Source: Bacteroidales bacterium (GTDB lineage Bacteria > Bacteroidota > Bacteroidia > Bacteroidales > UBA12077). Taken from it: a stretch of 23,500 nucleotides of DNA. Both the position numbers and the translations under genes were made by a program. Positions 9,560 to 19,750 of this stretch are shown here, piece by piece; the stretch's first letter is position 1; every line of letters begins with the position of its first letter. The stretch spans positions 1-23,500 of the forward strand of contig JAUVLS010000002.1 of the NCBI GenBank assembly GCA_030600625.1. Reading direction: 5' to 3'. The notes beneath the pieces were generated by a model that was not told the DNA's origin, did no database searches, and saw nothing but the letters and a program-made list of their open reading frames with translations.

Positions 9560-9919
9560 TTAAAATTTAAGTCCACCCTCTCTGGCAGCCTCTGCTAATG
9601 ATTTTACTCTTCCATGATATAAACTACCATTTCTATCAAATACAATTTCGGTAATCCCGTTTTCCAAAGCTTTTTTAGCTGCTAAATTTCCAACTAACTT
9701 AGCTTGTTCTATTTTTGCAACATTACCTTTTTCCGCTACTTCTTTATTTTTTGAACATACCGAAAGCAATGTTTTGCCTTCAAGATCATTAATAAACTGA
9801 ACATATATCTGTTTGTTGCTTCTGAAAACACACATTCTTGGCCTTGATGCAGAACCACTAATATGCTTGCGAATTCGCCTTTTTATTCTTAATCTTCTAT
9901 CTTGCTTTGTTAAAGCCAT
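9560..9919 (-). CDS. rplR: Large-subunit ribosomal protein uL18
   Basis: L18 binds 5S rRNA and helps place it in the central protuberance. The 119-aa length is normal. The basic N-terminus [19 protein letters not shown] is followed by [20 protein letters not shown], and the end [20 protein letters not shown] is the family signature. It is 21 nt downstream of rplF and 12 nt upstream of rpsE. Confidence 0.98.
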   Translation of the reverse strand: MALTKQDRRLRIKRRIRKHISGSASRPRMCVFRSNKQIYVQFINDLEGKTLLSVCSKNKEVAEKGNVAKIEQAKLVGNLAAKKALENGITEIVFDRNGSLYHGRVKSLAEAAREGGLKF

Positions 9920-9940
9920 AACTCTTGTTTTTTAAATACC

Positions 9941-10495
9941 TTATATACTAGCAGATTTACCAGCTTTTCTACGTAATTGTTCACCGACAAACTTAATACC
10001 TTTGCCTTTATAAGGTTCAGGTGGTCTCAAAGAACGAATTTTTGCAGCTACTTCACCTATTAATTGTTTATCTACACTTGTTAAAGTGATAATAGGATTT
10101 TGTCTTCTCTCCTGAACTGCTTCAACCTTCACTTCACCAGGTATCTGAAAGTGAATATCGTGAGAAAAGCCTAAACTAAGCTCTAAAATCTGACCTTTAA
10201 CTTCAGCTTTATATCCAACTCCAACTAATTCTTGTTTAAGAGTATATCCTTGAGATACTCCAATAACCATATTATTAACTAATGAACGATATAAACCATG
10301 TAATGATTTATATCTTTTTTCATCAGATGGTCGTTCTACAATAACCTTATTTTCTTTTACTCCCACTTTGATGTCAGGATCTACTTGTTGCGAAATCTCT
10401 CCTTTTGGTCCTTTAACTTTAACCTCGTTTGTTTCGCTAACAGTCACTGTAACGCCGCTGGGTAAATCAATTGGTAATATTCCTATTCGTGACAT
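9941..10495 (-). CDS. rplF: Large-subunit ribosomal protein uL6
   Basis: L6 sits near the factor-binding centre and contacts the sarcin-ricin loop region. The 184-aa protein has the two tandem L6 domains and the C-terminal signature RPPEPYKGKGIKFVGEQLRR followed by KAGKSA. The start MSRIGILPIDLPSGVTVTVS matches the family. It is the only gene in the cluster with a perfect Shine-Dalgarno sequence, placed in the 16-nt gap after rpsH. Confidence 0.98.
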   Translation of the reverse strand: MSRIGILPIDLPSGVTVTVSETNEVKVKGPKGEISQQVDPDIKVGVKENKVIVERPSDEKRYKSLHGLYRSLVNNMVIGVSQGYTLKQELVGVGYKAEVKGQILELSLGFSHDIHFQIPGEVKVEAVQERRQNPIITLTSVDKQLIGEVAAKIRSLRPPEPYKGKGIKFVGEQLRRKAGKSASI

Positions 10496-10503
10496 TTAGA
10501 ACT

Positions 10504-10509
10504 CCTCCT
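10504..10509 (-). promoter_or_regulatory. Perfect Shine-Dalgarno sequence for rplF
   Basis: The minus strand reads AAAAAGGAGGAGTTCTAA then ATG. AGGAGG lies 8 nt before the start codon and 2 nt beyond the rpsH stop codon. None of the other starts in the cluster that I inspected has a comparable motif. This is unusual for Bacteroidota, whose ribosomes are reported to sequester the anti-Shine-Dalgarno end of 16S rRNA. Confidence 0.85.
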
Positions 10510-10511
10510 TT

Positions 10512-10910
10512 TTAATGTACATAACATATTACCTCGCCACCAACGTTTAAAGTACGTGCTTCTTTATCGGTAATAACACCTTTAGATGTTGATAAAATAG
10601 CAATACCTAAACCGTTAAGTACTCTTGGTATATCGTTAGTATCTACATATTTTCTTAATCCAGGCTTACTCACTCTCTTTATCGAGCGAATAGCTGGTGC
10701 TTTTGTTTCAGGGTGATATTTTAAAGCTATCTTAATAGTTCCCTGCTTATCGTCATCTTCGAATTTATACGATAAAATATAACCTTTATCATATAATAAC
10801 TTAGTTATATCCTTTTTTAAGTTTGAAGCAGGTATTTCTACTACCCTGTGATTTGCCATCACGGCATTTCTTAAACGAGTAAGATAATCTGCTATCGGAT
10901 CTGTGATCAT
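10512..10910 (-). CDS. rpsH: Small-subunit ribosomal protein uS8
   Basis: S8 binds helix 21 of 16S rRNA and is a central-domain assembly protein. In E. coli it represses the spc operon by binding the rplE leader. The 132-aa length is standard. The N-terminus [19 protein letters not shown] and the C-terminal [20 protein letters not shown] are typical. I could not see an S8-binding hairpin near rplE in this window. The gap to rplF is 16 nt and holds the Shine-Dalgarno sequence. Confidence 0.98.
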   Translation of the reverse strand: MITDPIADYLTRLRNAVMANHRVVEIPASNLKKDITKLLYDKGYILSYKFEDDDKQGTIKIALKYHPETKAPAIRSIKRVSKPGLRKYVDTNDIPRVLNGLGIAILSTSKGVITDKEARTLNVGGEVICYVH

Positions 10911-10935
10911 ATCTCTTCTTAATTTAAATTACAAT

Positions 10936-11205
10936 CTACCAACTTGCTTTCTTTACACCAGGTATTAAACCTTTTGATGCCATTTCTCTAAAGGTAATTC
11001 TACTAATACCAAACTGTCTCATATAACCTTTTGGTCTTCCAGTGATTAAACATCTGTTATGAAGTCTAATCGGATTAGAGTTCTTTGGCAATCTGCTTAA
11101 TCCAACATAATCACCTTCTGCTTTAAGTTTTGCTCTTTTTTCAGCATACTTATCGACCAATTTTTGACGCCTTACTTCACGGGCTTTCATTGATTCTTTA
11201 GCCAT
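10936..11205 (-). CDS. rpsN: Small-subunit ribosomal protein uS14 (zinc-free form)
   Basis: S14 is a 30S head protein near the decoding site. At 89 aa it is the long form without the CxxC...CxxC zinc finger; the only cysteine in the signature region is in [20 protein letters not shown]. The C-terminal [20 protein letters not shown] is diagnostic. It lies between rplE (6-nt gap) and rpsH (25-nt gap). The missing cysteines are normal for this form. Confidence 0.98.
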   Translation of the reverse strand: MAKESMKAREVRRQKLVDKYAEKRAKLKAEGDYVGLSRLPKNSNPIRLHNRCLITGRPKGYMRQFGISRITFREMASKGLIPGVKKASW

Positions 11206-11211
11206 AATTAT

Positions 11212-11769
11212 CTAATTCTTTTTAATATTTTTAAATGGAATACCAAATTTGCGTAATAATGCAAATCCTTCTTCGTCAGTTCGGGCTGATGTAACAAAAG
11301 TTATTTCTAATCCTAAGATTTTGTTGATCTTATCAAGATCAATTTCAGGGAAAATAATTTGTTCCTGAATACCCATAGTATAATTACCACGTCCATCAAA
11401 TTTAGAACTTACACCATTGAAGTCACGAATTCGAGGAATAGAAACACTAATTAATCTCTCTAAAAATTCATACATTTTACTTCTACGTAACGTAACTTTC
11501 ACTCCAATTGGCATACCTTTTCTTAATTTGAAATTGGATATGTCTTTCTTTGAATATGTCTTAACAGCTTTTTGTCCAGCAATAAGCGTTATTTCTTCCT
11601 GAGCAGTTTCAATAAGTTTTTTATCGGCAACTGCCTGACCAACTCCCTGGTTAATGATAATTTTTTCCAGTTTAGGAACTTGCATAACACTTTTATACTT
11701 AAATTCCTTTTTTAATTCCGGAATAATATCTTTTCTATATTTGGTCTGTAAAGCAGGCGTATATTCCAT
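11212..11769 (-). CDS. rplE: Large-subunit ribosomal protein uL5
   Basis: L5 binds 5S rRNA and contacts the P-site tRNA and S13. The 185-aa protein shows [40 protein letters not shown] and the C-terminal [20 protein letters not shown]. Its ATG overlaps the rplX stop codon by one base (TAATG), which points to translational coupling. Confidence 0.98.
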   Translation of the reverse strand: MEYTPALQTKYRKDIIPELKKEFKYKSVMQVPKLEKIIINQGVGQAVADKKLIETAQEEITLIAGQKAVKTYSKKDISNFKLRKGMPIGVKVTLRRSKMYEFLERLISVSIPRIRDFNGVSSKFDGRGNYTMGIQEQIIFPEIDLDKINKILGLEITFVTSARTDEEGFALLRKFGIPFKNIKKN

Positions 11770-12092
11770 TACTTGATTTCCTCTCCTGATTTTTTTGAAT
11801 ATCGCACTAATTTATTTTTATCATTTAATTTTCTACCAATCCTTGTTGGATTTCCGGTAGAAGGATCAACCACCATCAAATTCGAAATATGAACCGGGGC
11901 TTCCTTTTTAACGATACCACCTTGTGGATTATTAGCATTAGGCTTAGTATGTTTTGAAACCATATTAACACCCTCAACAATAGCTTTCTCTTTGTCGTAA
12001 ATCATTTCAAGGACTTTTCCTTGTTGTCCTTTATATTCACCTGCATTTACGTAAACAGTATCGCCTTTTTTAATGTGTAATTTCCTTCGCAT
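11769..12092 (-). CDS. rplX: Large-subunit ribosomal protein uL24
   Basis: L24 is an early 50S assembly protein near the exit tunnel. The KOW motif lies at about residues 8-32 ([20 protein letters not shown]). The conserved [20 protein letters not shown] follows. The 107-aa length is normal. Stop and next start share one base with rplE (TAATG), and the gap to rplN is 17 nt. Confidence 0.98.
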   Translation of the reverse strand: MRRKLHIKKGDTVYVNAGEYKGQQGKVLEMIYDKEKAIVEGVNMVSKHTKPNANNPQGGIVKKEAPVHISNLMVVDPSTGNPTRIGRKLNDKNKLVRYSKKSGEEIK

Positions 12093-12109
12093 GCAGCAAT
12101 TGTTTTTAA

Positions 12110-12475
12110 TTATAATACTTCTGGAGCTAATGAGATAATTTTCATATAATTTTCACGTAATTCTCTTGGTATTGGACCAAAAATACGAGTTCCACGAATT
12201 TCACCTGCCTCATTTAACAATACAACAGCATTGTTGTCGAAACGAACATAAGAACCATCTGGTCTACGAACTTCTTTTCTAGTTCTAACCACAACAGCAC
12301 GAGTTACTGTTCCTTTTTTTACTTCTCCTGATGGTAAAGCACTTTTAACAGCAACAACTATTTGATCACCAATAGAAGCATATCTTTTACGAGTACCTCC
12401 GAGCACACGGATACATAATACCTCCTTGGCTCCGCTGTTATCAGCTACTGTTAGTCTACTTTCTTGTTGTATCAT
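12110..12475 (-). CDS. rplN: Large-subunit ribosomal protein uL14
   Basis: L14 sits at the subunit interface and forms bridges with 16S rRNA; silencing factor RsfS binds it in other bacteria. The 121-aa protein begins [20 protein letters not shown], has the central [19 protein letters not shown], and ends [14 protein letters not shown]...[11 protein letters not shown], all typical. The gap after rpsQ is only 2 nt. Confidence 0.98.
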   Translation of the reverse strand: MIQQESRLTVADNSGAKEVLCIRVLGGTRKRYASIGDQIVVAVKSALPSGEVKKGTVTRAVVVRTRKEVRRPDGSYVRFDNNAVVLLNEAGEIRGTRIFGPIPRELRENYMKIISLAPEVL

Positions 12476-12477
12476 GA

Positions 12478-12738
12478 CTATTTAACTCTTTCAATTATTT
12501 CTACTAATCTCCAACATTTATTTTTGCTCAAAGGTCTGGTTTCCATAATTCTAACAGTATCCCCTATATTGCAAGTATTCTCTTCATCATGCGCAGTAAA
12601 TTTACTTCTACGTTTGATGAATTTACCGTATTTTTCGTGTTTTACTTTTCGTTCTACAGCAATTACAATGGTTTTGTCCATTTTGTTGCTCACAACAACA
12701 CCAGTACGTTCTTTTCTTAGTTTTCTTGATGTTTCCAT
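12478..12738 (-). CDS. rpsQ: Small-subunit ribosomal protein uS17
   Basis: S17 is an OB-fold primary binder of the 16S 5' domain. The 86-aa protein has [20 protein letters not shown], the loop [20 protein letters not shown] and the end [20 protein letters not shown]. It lies 9 nt after rpmC and 2 nt before rplN. Confidence 0.98.
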   Translation of the reverse strand: METSRKLRKERTGVVVSNKMDKTIVIAVERKVKHEKYGKFIKRRSKFTAHDEENTCNIGDTVRIMETRPLSKNKCWRLVEIIERVK

Positions 12739-12747
12739 TTTAAAAAA

Positions 12748-12954
12748 TTAACTGTTCGAATTTTCGTTTAATTCTCTTTTTCGCAACTCAGTTTTTAATC
12801 TTGCAATATTTTTGCGTGTTTCTGTGATCTTCAAAGGATTGTCTAAAGGAGACACAGCATGATTAAGTTTTAGACGAATTAGATGAGCTTTTTCGGTATC
12901 GATTCTCTCTACTAACTCCTTTGTTGTCAACTCTCTTATTTCAGAACTTTTCAT
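12748..12954 (-). CDS. rpmC: Large-subunit ribosomal protein uL29
   Basis: L29 is a small helical-hairpin protein beside L23 at the exit site. The 68-aa sequence MKSSEIRELTTKELVERIDT, followed by HLIRLKLNHAVSPLDNPLKI and ETRKNIARLKTELRKRE, is typical. It sits between rplP (6-nt gap) and rpsQ (9-nt gap), the standard order of the S10 operon. Confidence 0.97.
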   Translation of the reverse strand: MKSSEIRELTTKELVERIDTEKAHLIRLKLNHAVSPLDNPLKITETRKNIARLKTELRKRELNENSNS

Positions 12955-12960
12955 TTCGCA

Positions 12961-13389
12961 CTAATTTGTTTTTTCAACATAATCACGTCTAACGACGAAC
13001 TTCACAGGTATAGGCAATTTTTGTGCTGCAAGACGCAATGCTTCCTGAGCAACTTTAAATGGTACACCTTCGGCTTCGATAATAATTTTTCCCGGTTTAA
13101 TAGGAGCAACAAATCCTTCTGGTGCTCCACGACCTTTACCCATACGAACCTCTGCAGGTTTCTTAGTGATTGGTTTATCCGGAAAAACTCTGATCCAGAT
13201 TTGCCCTTCACGTTTCATATATCTTGTCACAGCTTGTCGAGCTGCTTCAATTTGTCGTCCAGTCATCCAACACTCTGCAAGTGCCTTGATTCCGAAAGAA
13301 CCAAAAGCAAGCTGATTCCCTCTTTGGGCATTTCCTTTCATCTTGCCCTTTTGGACTCTTCTGTATTTAGTTTTCTTTGGCTGTAACAT
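12961..13389 (-). CDS. rplP: Large-subunit ribosomal protein uL16
   Basis: L16 helps shape the A-site tRNA pocket and is added late in 50S assembly. The 142-aa protein starts [19 protein letters not shown] and has the signature [20 protein letters not shown]. The loop [20 protein letters not shown] reaches toward the tRNA. It follows rpsC after 29 nt. Confidence 0.98.
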   Translation of the reverse strand: MLQPKKTKYRRVQKGKMKGNAQRGNQLAFGSFGIKALAECWMTGRQIEAARQAVTRYMKREGQIWIRVFPDKPITKKPAEVRMGKGRGAPEGFVAPIKPGKIIIEAEGVPFKVAQEALRLAAQKLPIPVKFVVRRDYVEKTN

Positions 13390-13418
13390 TATTCCTAATA
13401 ATCTTTAAAATTATCGCC

Positions 13419-14129
13419 TTATTTTCTTTTTCTCTTATGGAAACCACCTTTATTCCCTGGCTTTTGGCTTCTAGAAGCACCCAAGTTCGGAGATAAATCT
13501 CTTTTACCGAATACTTCACCTTTACAAATCCAAACTTTGATTCCAACTAAACCCACTTTAGTTAAAGCTTCGCTTAGTGTATAATCAATATCGGCACGAA
13601 AAGTGTGTAATGGTGTACGTCCTTCTTTATATACTTCTGTACGGGCCATTTCAGCACCACCCAAACGTCCTGATATTTGAACTTTAATACCCTGTGCGCC
13701 CATTCTCATTGTTGATGCAATTGTCATTTTTATCGCGCGACGGTATGACACTTTGCCCTCTATTTGGCGAGCAATTGAGTTACCAACGATAGTAGCATCA
13801 AGTTCTGGTCTTTTAATTTCAAATATGTTTATTTGAACTTCTTTTCGGGTTATTTTTTTTAACTCTTCTTTTAACTTATCTACTTCCTGACCACCTTTAC
13901 CAATAATAATTCCTGGTCGTGCGGTATTTACAGTAACGGTTATTAGTTTCAACGTTCTTTCAATAACAATCTTAGAAATACTAGCTTTTGCTAATCGAGC
14001 TTCAAGATATTTTCTTATTTTATTATCCTCAATCAGTTTGTCAGCGTATTTTCTTCCACCGTACCAATTAGAATCCCAACCTTTAATGATTCCTAATCGA
14101 TTTGCTATCGGATTTACTTTTTGTCCCAT
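13419..14129 (-). CDS. rpsC: Small-subunit ribosomal protein uS3
   Basis: S3 lies at the mRNA entry channel with S4 and S5 and has helicase-related basic residues. The type-2 KH domain includes [14 protein letters not shown] at about residues 73-86. The C-domain has [19 protein letters not shown] and [19 protein letters not shown]. The 236-aa length is normal, ending in a basic [10 protein letters not shown] tail. Its ATG immediately follows the rplV stop codon (TAAATG), with no gap. Confidence 0.98.
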   Translation of the reverse strand: MGQKVNPIANRLGIIKGWDSNWYGGRKYADKLIEDNKIRKYLEARLAKASISKIVIERTLKLITVTVNTARPGIIIGKGGQEVDKLKEELKKITRKEVQINIFEIKRPELDATIVGNSIARQIEGKVSYRRAIKMTIASTMRMGAQGIKVQISGRLGGAEMARTEVYKEGRTPLHTFRADIDYTLSEALTKVGLVGIKVWICKGEVFGKRDLSPNLGASRSQKPGNKGGFHKRKRK

Positions 14130-14549
14130 TTATTGTTCTATTTGAGTATCGTTGTTATTTAAATTATCAAGCACTAAAGTCACGTGATTTGATCTTTTTC
14201 TAATTCGATGTGCCCTTCCTTGTGGTGCTGGTTGAATTCTTTTAAGCATTCTTCCACTATCAACAAAAACTTCTTTCACTATTAACTTACTATCTTCAAT
14301 TCGAACACCTTCGTTTTTACCTTGCCAGTTAGAAATAGCTGATAATAGCAATTTTTCCATGCGATTTGAAGCTTCTTTCGAACTATATTTTAATAAATCA
14401 AGAGCTTTATTTACATTCATACCTCTAACCATATCGGCTACTAACCTCATTTTCCTAGGTGAGGTAGGGCAATTACGTAATACAGCAAAATATTGATTCT
14501 TTTTGCTTTCTTTTATCTCGTTCGCTCTTATTCTTTTTCTTGCACCCAT
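14130..14549 (-). CDS. rplV: Large-subunit ribosomal protein uL22
   Basis: L22 has a long beta-hairpin that lines the exit tunnel and, with L4, forms its constriction. The 139-aa protein has [20 protein letters not shown] and the hairpin region [21 protein letters not shown] polar tail (NNNDTQIEQ) extends a little beyond the usual end. The stop abuts the rpsC start. The 40-nt gap to rpsS is among the largest inside the cluster. Confidence 0.98.
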   Translation of the reverse strand: MGARKRIRANEIKESKKNQYFAVLRNCPTSPRKMRLVADMVRGMNVNKALDLLKYSSKEASNRMEKLLLSAISNWQGKNEGVRIEDSKLIVKEVFVDSGRMLKRIQPAPQGRAHRIRKRSNHVTLVLDNLNNNDTQIEQ

Positions 14550-14589
14550 TATAGTCTAATATTTTAATGTCATATACTACTGTCGGTTG

Positions 14590-14859
14590 TTAACCTTTTC
14601 TGGCACCGCCATGTCCTCTATAAGTTCTGGTAGGAGCAAATTCACCTAATTTATGTCCAACCATATTTTCGGTAACATAAACCGGGATAAATTTATTTCC
14701 GTTGTGAACTGCAATAGTATGCCCAACAAAATCCGGAGATACCATTGATCTTCTTGACCAGGTTTTAATCACAGATTTTTTACCTGATTCATTCATATCA
14801 AGAACTCTCTTCTCTAATTTAAAATCAATAAATGGGCCTTTTTTCAATGATCGACTCAT
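14590..14859 (-). CDS. rpsS: Small-subunit ribosomal protein uS19
   Basis: S19 forms a heterodimer with S13 in the 30S head. The 89-aa protein starts [20 protein letters not shown], then [20 protein letters not shown] and [18 protein letters not shown], the family signature. It is 12 nt after rplB. Confidence 0.98.
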   Translation of the reverse strand: MSRSLKKGPFIDFKLEKRVLDMNESGKKSVIKTWSRRSMVSPDFVGHTIAVHNGNKFIPVYVTENMVGHKLGEFAPTRTYRGHGGARKG

Positions 14860-14871
14860 AGTACTCTATAT

Positions 14872-15696
14872 TTATTTCTTACGTTTTTCTACAATATACT
14901 TATTAGAAGCCTTTTTCTTAGCTCGTGTTTTATATCCTTTAGCAGGCATGCCGTTTCTTGATCTTGGGTGACCTCCCGAAGATCTACCTTCGCCACCACC
15001 CATTGGGTGATCAACCGGATTCATAACAACACCACGAACTCTAGGTCTTCTGCCTAACCATCTACTTCTACCAGCCTTACCGGAAACTTCTAAAAAGTGA
15101 TCCGCATTGGAAACAGTTCCAATTGTTGCACGGCAAGTAACTAATATCATTCTGGATTCACCTGATGGTAATTTAACAATAGCATATTTTCCATCACGTG
15201 AAGTTAGCTGAGCATAAGAGCCAGCACTTCTTGCTAAAATTGCTCCTCTTCCTGGTTGTAATTCAATATTATGTATAATTGTTCCTAATGGAATATCTGA
15301 TAAGAATAATGTGTTTCCAATTTCCGGAGCTACATCTTTACCAGACATAATAATCTGATCAACTTTTAATCCGTTAGGAGCGATAATATATCTTTTTTCA
15401 CCATCTTTATATACAACTAATGCAATACGAGCTGTTCTATTTGGATCATACTCAATACTCTTAACAGTTGCTTCCATTCCATCTTTGCTGCGAAGGAAAT
15501 CAATAATTCGGTATCTTTTCTTATGACCACCACCTAAATATCTCATGGTCATTTTTCCGTCATTATTCCTTCCACCTGATTTCTTCATAGGAGCCAACAA
15601 AGATTTTTCCGGTGTGCTTTTTGTAATTGTATCAAATGCACCGATAACCTTATGTCTTTGTCCTGGTGTAACAGGTTTTAATTTACGTACTGCCAT
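14872..15696 (-). CDS. rplB: Large-subunit ribosomal protein uL2
   Basis: L2 is a core 50S protein needed for subunit association and peptidyl-transferase structure. The 274-aa length is normal. The RNA-binding core and the conserved C-terminal [20 protein letters not shown] are present. The histidine of DHP, matching E. coli H229, is kept, while the next HG position is MG. The basic end [15 protein letters not shown] is typical. It is 5 nt after rplW. Confidence 0.98.
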   Translation of the reverse strand: MAVRKLKPVTPGQRHKVIGAFDTITKSTPEKSLLAPMKKSGGRNNDGKMTMRYLGGGHKKRYRIIDFLRSKDGMEATVKSIEYDPNRTARIALVVYKDGEKRYIIAPNGLKVDQIIMSGKDVAPEIGNTLFLSDIPLGTIIHNIELQPGRGAILARSAGSYAQLTSRDGKYAIVKLPSGESRMILVTCRATIGTVSNADHFLEVSGKAGRSRWLGRRPRVRGVVMNPVDHPMGGGEGRSSGGHPRSRNGMPAKGYKTRAKKKASNKYIVEKRKK

Positions 15697-15701
15697 ATCA
15701 A

Positions 15702-15992
15702 TTAAATATTGCTATAAAAATCTATCTTTTCACCTTCTGTTAAAGTAACAATTGCCTTTTTAAAAGACTTTGCTCGTCCTTCGATTATACCTGACTTAGT
15801 ATTACGAGATTTCTTTTTGCCTAAATAACGCATAGTGTTAACAGATTCAACTGAAACATCATACATTTCTTCAACAGCTTTTTTAATCTGAAGCTTATTC
15901 GCCCTTGTATCCACTATAAAACCATACCTGTTTAAGTCTTCACTTTGCATGGTCATTTTTTCGGTAACTATTGGCTTCAATAAAATATCCAT
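15702..15992 (-). CDS. rplW: Large-subunit ribosomal protein uL23
   Basis: L23 borders the tunnel exit and is the docking site for trigger factor and SRP. The 96-aa protein begins [21 protein letters not shown]12 in VTEK matches the trigger-factor docking glutamate (E18 in E. coli). The stretch [20 protein letters not shown] is typical. It lies 14 nt after rplD. Confidence 0.97.
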   Translation of the reverse strand: MDILLKPIVTEKMTMQSEDLNRYGFIVDTRANKLQIKKAVEEMYDVSVESVNTMRYLGKKKSRNTKSGIIEGRAKSFKKAIVTLTEGEKIDFYSNI

Positions 15993-16006
15993 CGTATCAA
16001 TTTTTA

Positions 16007-16636
16007 CTAAATTCTAAACATTTTATGTAATGGCTCAATTGAATTCTCAACAAAGAGTACAACTGATGCATTCATTATATCATAAGTGGCTAACTCAGAA
16101 ATAGTTATCACCTTAACATCTCGTAAATTTCTGGATGACAAATATATATTTTTATTTTGTTCAGATAAAACTAAAAGTACTTTTTTATCTGCTACTTCAA
16201 GATTATTTCTAAGGTCAACAAACTCTTTTGTTTTTGCAGCCTCAAAATTAAAGTCTTCCAGAATCTTAATATTGTTATCGTTAGCTTTATAAGCTAAAGC
16301 CGATTTACGAGCTAGCTGTTTTACTTTTTTATTTAATTTGAAAGAGTAATCTCTTGGTTTCGGGCCAAAGATTCTTCCTCCACCTCTCAAAATAGGAGAT
16401 TTTATACTACCTGCTCTAGCCGTACCAGTTCCTTTTTGTCTCTTAATCTTTCTTGTGCTACCGGCAATTTCCGATCTTTCTTTTGCTTTGTGTGTACCCT
16501 GACGTTTATTAGCCATATATTGCTTAACATCAAGATAAATAGCATGATCGTTTGGTTCAATTTTAAAAATTGAATCGTTCAGGGTAACCTTTTTACCGGT
16601 ATCTTTTCCTGTTATATTAACTATAGATAATTCCAT
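16007..16636 (-). CDS. rplD: Large-subunit ribosomal protein uL4
   Basis: L4 has an extended loop in the exit tunnel and in E. coli autoregulates the S10 operon. The 209-aa protein shows the basic loop [20 protein letters not shown] and the glycine-rich [20 protein letters not shown]. The start [19 protein letters not shown] is the family start. Upstream, a 17-bp tandem duplication separates it by 13 nt from rplC. No E. coli-like L4 leader hairpin is evident upstream of rpsJ. Confidence 0.97.
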   Translation of the reverse strand: MELSIVNITGKDTGKKVTLNDSIFKIEPNDHAIYLDVKQYMANKRQGTHKAKERSEIAGSTRKIKRQKGTGTARAGSIKSPILRGGGRIFGPKPRDYSFKLNKKVKQLARKSALAYKANDNNIKILEDFNFEAAKTKEFVDLRNNLEVADKKVLLVLSEQNKNIYLSSRNLRDVKVITISELATYDIMNASVVLFVENSIEPLHKMFRI

Positions 16637-16637
16637 T

Positions 16638-16671
16638 ACTTCTGAATAATTAAAACTTCTGAATAATTAAA
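16638..16671. repeat. Perfect 17-bp tandem duplication at the rplC/rplD junction
   Basis: ACTTCTGAATAATTAAA occurs twice in direct succession (16638-16654 and 16655-16671, plus strand). One unit codes for the last residues of L3 and the other covers the stop codon and the short gap to rplD. Removing one unit would give ...CAG AAG TAATGG, with rplC ending at TAA overlapping the rplD ATG. Confidence 0.95.
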
Positions 16672-17270
16672 TATGAACCTTTTGCGCCAGGAACAGATCC
16701 TTTTACAACTAATAAATTATTCTCTTTAATAACCTTGATAACTTTAAGGTTTATTACTTTAACCTTTTTATTTCCAGTCTGACCAGCCATTCTCATACCT
16801 TTAAACACTCTTGAAGGATATGAAGATGCTCCTAAAGAACCTGGAGCACGAAGTCTGTTATGCTGACCATGAGTTTGTCCGCCTACACCATGAAAACCAT
16901 GACGTTTAACCACACCTTGAAATCCCTTACCTTTAGTATAACCGGCCACGTCAACCCACATATCTTCATTAAAGATATCGATAGTTACATCATCACCAAG
17001 CTTATAATCCTTAGCGAAATTTTTAAATTCGTGTAAAATTCTTTTAGGTGTTGTACCGGCTTTCTTAAAATGTCCTTTTAAAGGACCGCTGGTATTTTTA
17101 TCCTTTTTTTCATCAAAAGCCAATTGGTATGCGTTATAACCGTCATTTTCAAGCATTTTAACCTGAGTTACGACGCATGGCCCAGCCTCAATAACAGTGC
17201 ATGGGATATTTTTCCCCTCGGCACTGAAGATGGAAGTCATTCCGATCTTTTTTCCAATTAATCCTGGCAT
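16650..17270 (-). CDS. rplC: Large-subunit ribosomal protein uL3
   Basis: L3 is an early 50S assembly protein whose loop approaches the peptidyl-transferase centre. The 206-aa protein starts [20 protein letters not shown] and has [20 protein letters not shown], then the conserved [20 protein letters not shown]. The C-terminus reads SYLIIQKF; the final F and the present stop codon come from the 17-bp duplication. It starts 21 nt after rpsJ. Confidence 0.98.
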   Translation of the reverse strand: MPGLIGKKIGMTSIFSAEGKNIPCTVIEAGPCVVTQVKMLENDGYNAYQLAFDEKKDKNTSGPLKGHFKKAGTTPKRILHEFKNFAKDYKLGDDVTIDIFNEDMWVDVAGYTKGKGFQGVVKRHGFHGVGGQTHGQHNRLRAPGSLGASSYPSRVFKGMRMAGQTGNKKVKVINLKVIKVIKENNLLVVKGSVPGAKGSYLIIQKF

Positions 17271-17291
17271 GTTTTTCCTTTTTAACTTTTA

Positions 17292-17597
17292 TTACACTTT
17301 TATTTCTACTTCCACTCCACTAGGTAATTCCAACTTCATTAAAGCATCTATAGTTTTTGGTGTTGAACTATAAATGTCTAATAATCTTTTATAAGAAGAA
17401 AGTTGAAACTGTTCTCTCGATTTCTTGTTAACGAAAGGAGAACGTAATACCGTAAACACTCTTTTGTGTGTAGGTAGTGGGATTGGCCCACTAATTACAG
17501 CACCAGTGGATTTAACCGTCTTCACAATTTTCTCTGCAGATTTATCTACAAGATTGTGATCGTAAGATTTTAATTTAATTCTAATCTTCTGGCTCAT
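17292..17597 (-). CDS. rpsJ: Small-subunit ribosomal protein uS10
   Basis: S10 is a 30S head protein that also acts as NusE in transcription antitermination. The 101-aa protein has [20 protein letters not shown], the loop [20 protein letters not shown] and the end [11 protein letters not shown]. It follows fusA after only 11 nt, so the str and S10 operons are joined with no tuf between them. Confidence 0.98.
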   Translation of the reverse strand: MSQKIRIKLKSYDHNLVDKSAEKIVKTVKSTGAVISGPIPLPTHKRVFTVLRSPFVNKKSREQFQLSSYKRLLDIYSSTPKTIDALMKLELPSGVEVEIKV

Positions 17598-17608
17598 CTT
17601 TATCCTAA

Positions 17609-19717
17609 TTAAACAAATTCACTTTTACCTTTTGCTTTCTCAACTATTTCTTTAGCTATTCCCTCAGGAGTTTCTTCGTAATGAGAAAATTCCATTGTTG
17701 AAGTAGCTCTACCCGAACTTATTGTTCTTAATACAGTTACATATCCGAACTTTTCGGCTAATGGCACCTTTGCTTTAATAACCCTGGCGCCACCTTTATT
17801 TTCCATTCCTTCAACCTTACCTCTACGTCTGTTAAAGTCAGCTATGATGTCACCCATATATTCTTCAGGTGTAACCACTTCAGCAGACATTATAGGTTCA
17901 AGTAATTTAGGTCTTGCTTTGGTACAAGCATTTTTAAATGCCATTTTAGCAGCTATTTCAAATGATAATGCATCTGAGTCAACATCGTGATATGACCCAT
18001 CGATCAATGTTACTTTTAAGCTATCAACAGGATAACCTGCTAATACGCCATTATACATTGCTTCTTCAAATCCTTTTTGAACAGCTGGAATATATTCTCG
18101 AGGAATATTTCCTCCTTTAATTTTATCAATAAATTGTAATCCTTGGTGGTCTTCATCAACTGGTCCGATCTCAACTTTAATATCAGCAAATTTACCACGA
18201 CCACCAGATTGTTTTTTAAACACCTCGCGATGTCCAACTGTTGCTGTAATTGATTCCTTATAAGCAACTTGTGGCGCACCTTGATTACACTCAACTTTAA
18301 ATTCACGTACTAAACGATCCAATAATATTTCCAAGTGTAATTCACCCATTCCACTAATTACAGTTTGTCCGGAATCTGCATCAACTTTTACTGAAAATGT
18401 AGGATCTTCTTCTGCTAATTTATGAAGGGCAATATTTAATCTATCTAAATCTTTTTGTGTTTTTGGCTCAACTGCAATACCAATTACAGGATCAGGAAAG
18501 TCCATAGACTCTAAAGTTATCTGACGTTTTTCGTCACATAATGTATCACCTGTACGTAAATCTTTAAATCCTACTGCAGCACAAATATCACCAGCTTCGA
18601 TAACATCTTTAGGATTTTGCTTATTGGCATGCATTTGATATAAACGAGATATTCTTTCACGTTTACCTGTCCTTACATTCATTACATAAGAACCAGCATT
18701 AATTTTACCAGAATATACTCTTAAGAATGCCAAACGACCCACGAATGGATCGGTTGCAATTTTAAATGCTAAAGCAGCTAAAGGCTCGTTAGCTTCTGGT
18801 TTACGTTCAACAGTTTCTTCATTCTTTGGATTGATTCCTGTAACATTTCCAACATCAAGTGGACTTGGTAAAAATGCTACTATAGAATCTAATAAACGTT
18901 GAATACCTTTATTTTTAAATGCTGATCCGCAAAGCACAGGAGTAATTGTCATCTCGATTGTTGCTTTCCGAATTACAGCTATCATTTCTTCTTTTGTAAT
19001 TGATTCGGGGTCTTCGAAATATCTTTCTAATAATGCATCATCATGTTCAGCTACTGCCTCAACTAATTTTCCTCTCCACTCTTCAGCTTCATCAACTAAT
19101 TCAGCAGGGATATCAACCAATTCATAACGAGTACCCATAGTTTCATCATCATGCCAAACAACCGCCTTATTTTCAATTAAGTCTATAACCCCAGAAAATG
19201 ATTCTTCTGATCCAATCGGTATTTGTAATGGAACAGCATTTGCTCTAAGTTTTTCTTTAATTTGGCTTACAACTGAGAAAAAATCAGCACCCGAACGGTC
19301 CATTTTATTAACAAATGCCATTCTAGGTACATTATACTTATCAGCCTGACGCCATACAGTTTCAGATTGAGGCTCAACTCCACCTACAGCACAAAATACA
19401 GCAATCGCACCATCTAAAACACGTAAAGACCTTTCTACTTCTACAGTAAAGTCAACGTGTCCCGGTGTATCAATTATATTGATTTTGTAATCTTGATTCA
19501 GATATTTCCAATATGTGGTAGTAGCTGCTGAAGTAATCGTAATTCCCCTCTCCTGTTCCTGAACCATCCAGTCCATAGTTGCAGCTCCATCGTGCACCTC
19601 TCCAATACGATGTGTGATACCAGTATAAAACAGAATTCTCTCTGTTGTAGTAGTTTTACCGGCATCAATGTGAGCCATGATTCCGATATTCCTGGTATTT
19701 TGCAGCGTTTTACTCAT
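17609..19717 (-). CDS. fusA: Elongation factor G (canonical)
   Basis: GTPase that drives tRNA-mRNA translocation. The 702-aa length is typical. The G domain has AHIDAGKT (15-22), switch I RGIT (57-60), G3 DTPGHVDF (83-90, with catalytic H87), NKMD (137-140) and SAFKNKG. Domain IV carries RHKEVF-like [19 protein letters not shown] and the tip loop GSYHDVDSD, which enters the decoding centre. It lies between rpsG (33 nt) and rpsJ (11 nt). All catalytic elements are intact, unlike the paralogue at 21099-23252. Confidence 0.98.
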   Translation of the reverse strand: MSKTLQNTRNIGIMAHIDAGKTTTTERILFYTGITHRIGEVHDGAATMDWMVQEQERGITITSAATTTYWKYLNQDYKINIIDTPGHVDFTVEVERSLRVLDGAIAVFCAVGGVEPQSETVWRQADKYNVPRMAFVNKMDRSGADFFSVVSQIKEKLRANAVPLQIPIGSEESFSGVIDLIENKAVVWHDDETMGTRYELVDIPAELVDEAEEWRGKLVEAVAEHDDALLERYFEDPESITKEEMIAVIRKATIEMTITPVLCGSAFKNKGIQRLLDSIVAFLPSPLDVGNVTGINPKNEETVERKPEANEPLAALAFKIATDPFVGRLAFLRVYSGKINAGSYVMNVRTGKRERISRLYQMHANKQNPKDVIEAGDICAAVGFKDLRTGDTLCDEKRQITLESMDFPDPVIGIAVEPKTQKDLDRLNIALHKLAEEDPTFSVKVDADSGQTVISGMGELHLEILLDRLVREFKVECNQGAPQVAYKESITATVGHREVFKKQSGGRGKFADIKVEIGPVDEDHQGLQFIDKIKGGNIPREYIPAVQKGFEEAMYNGVLAGYPVDSLKVTLIDGSYHDVDSDALSFEIAAKMAFKNACTKARPKLLEPIMSAEVVTPEEYMGDIIADFNRRRGKVEGMENKGGARVIKAKVPLAEKFGYVTVLRTISSGRATSTMEFSHYEETPEGIAKEIVEKAKGKSEFV

Positions 19718-19750
19718 TTCTATTTCTCTAACCTCTTAACCTCTGTATTA

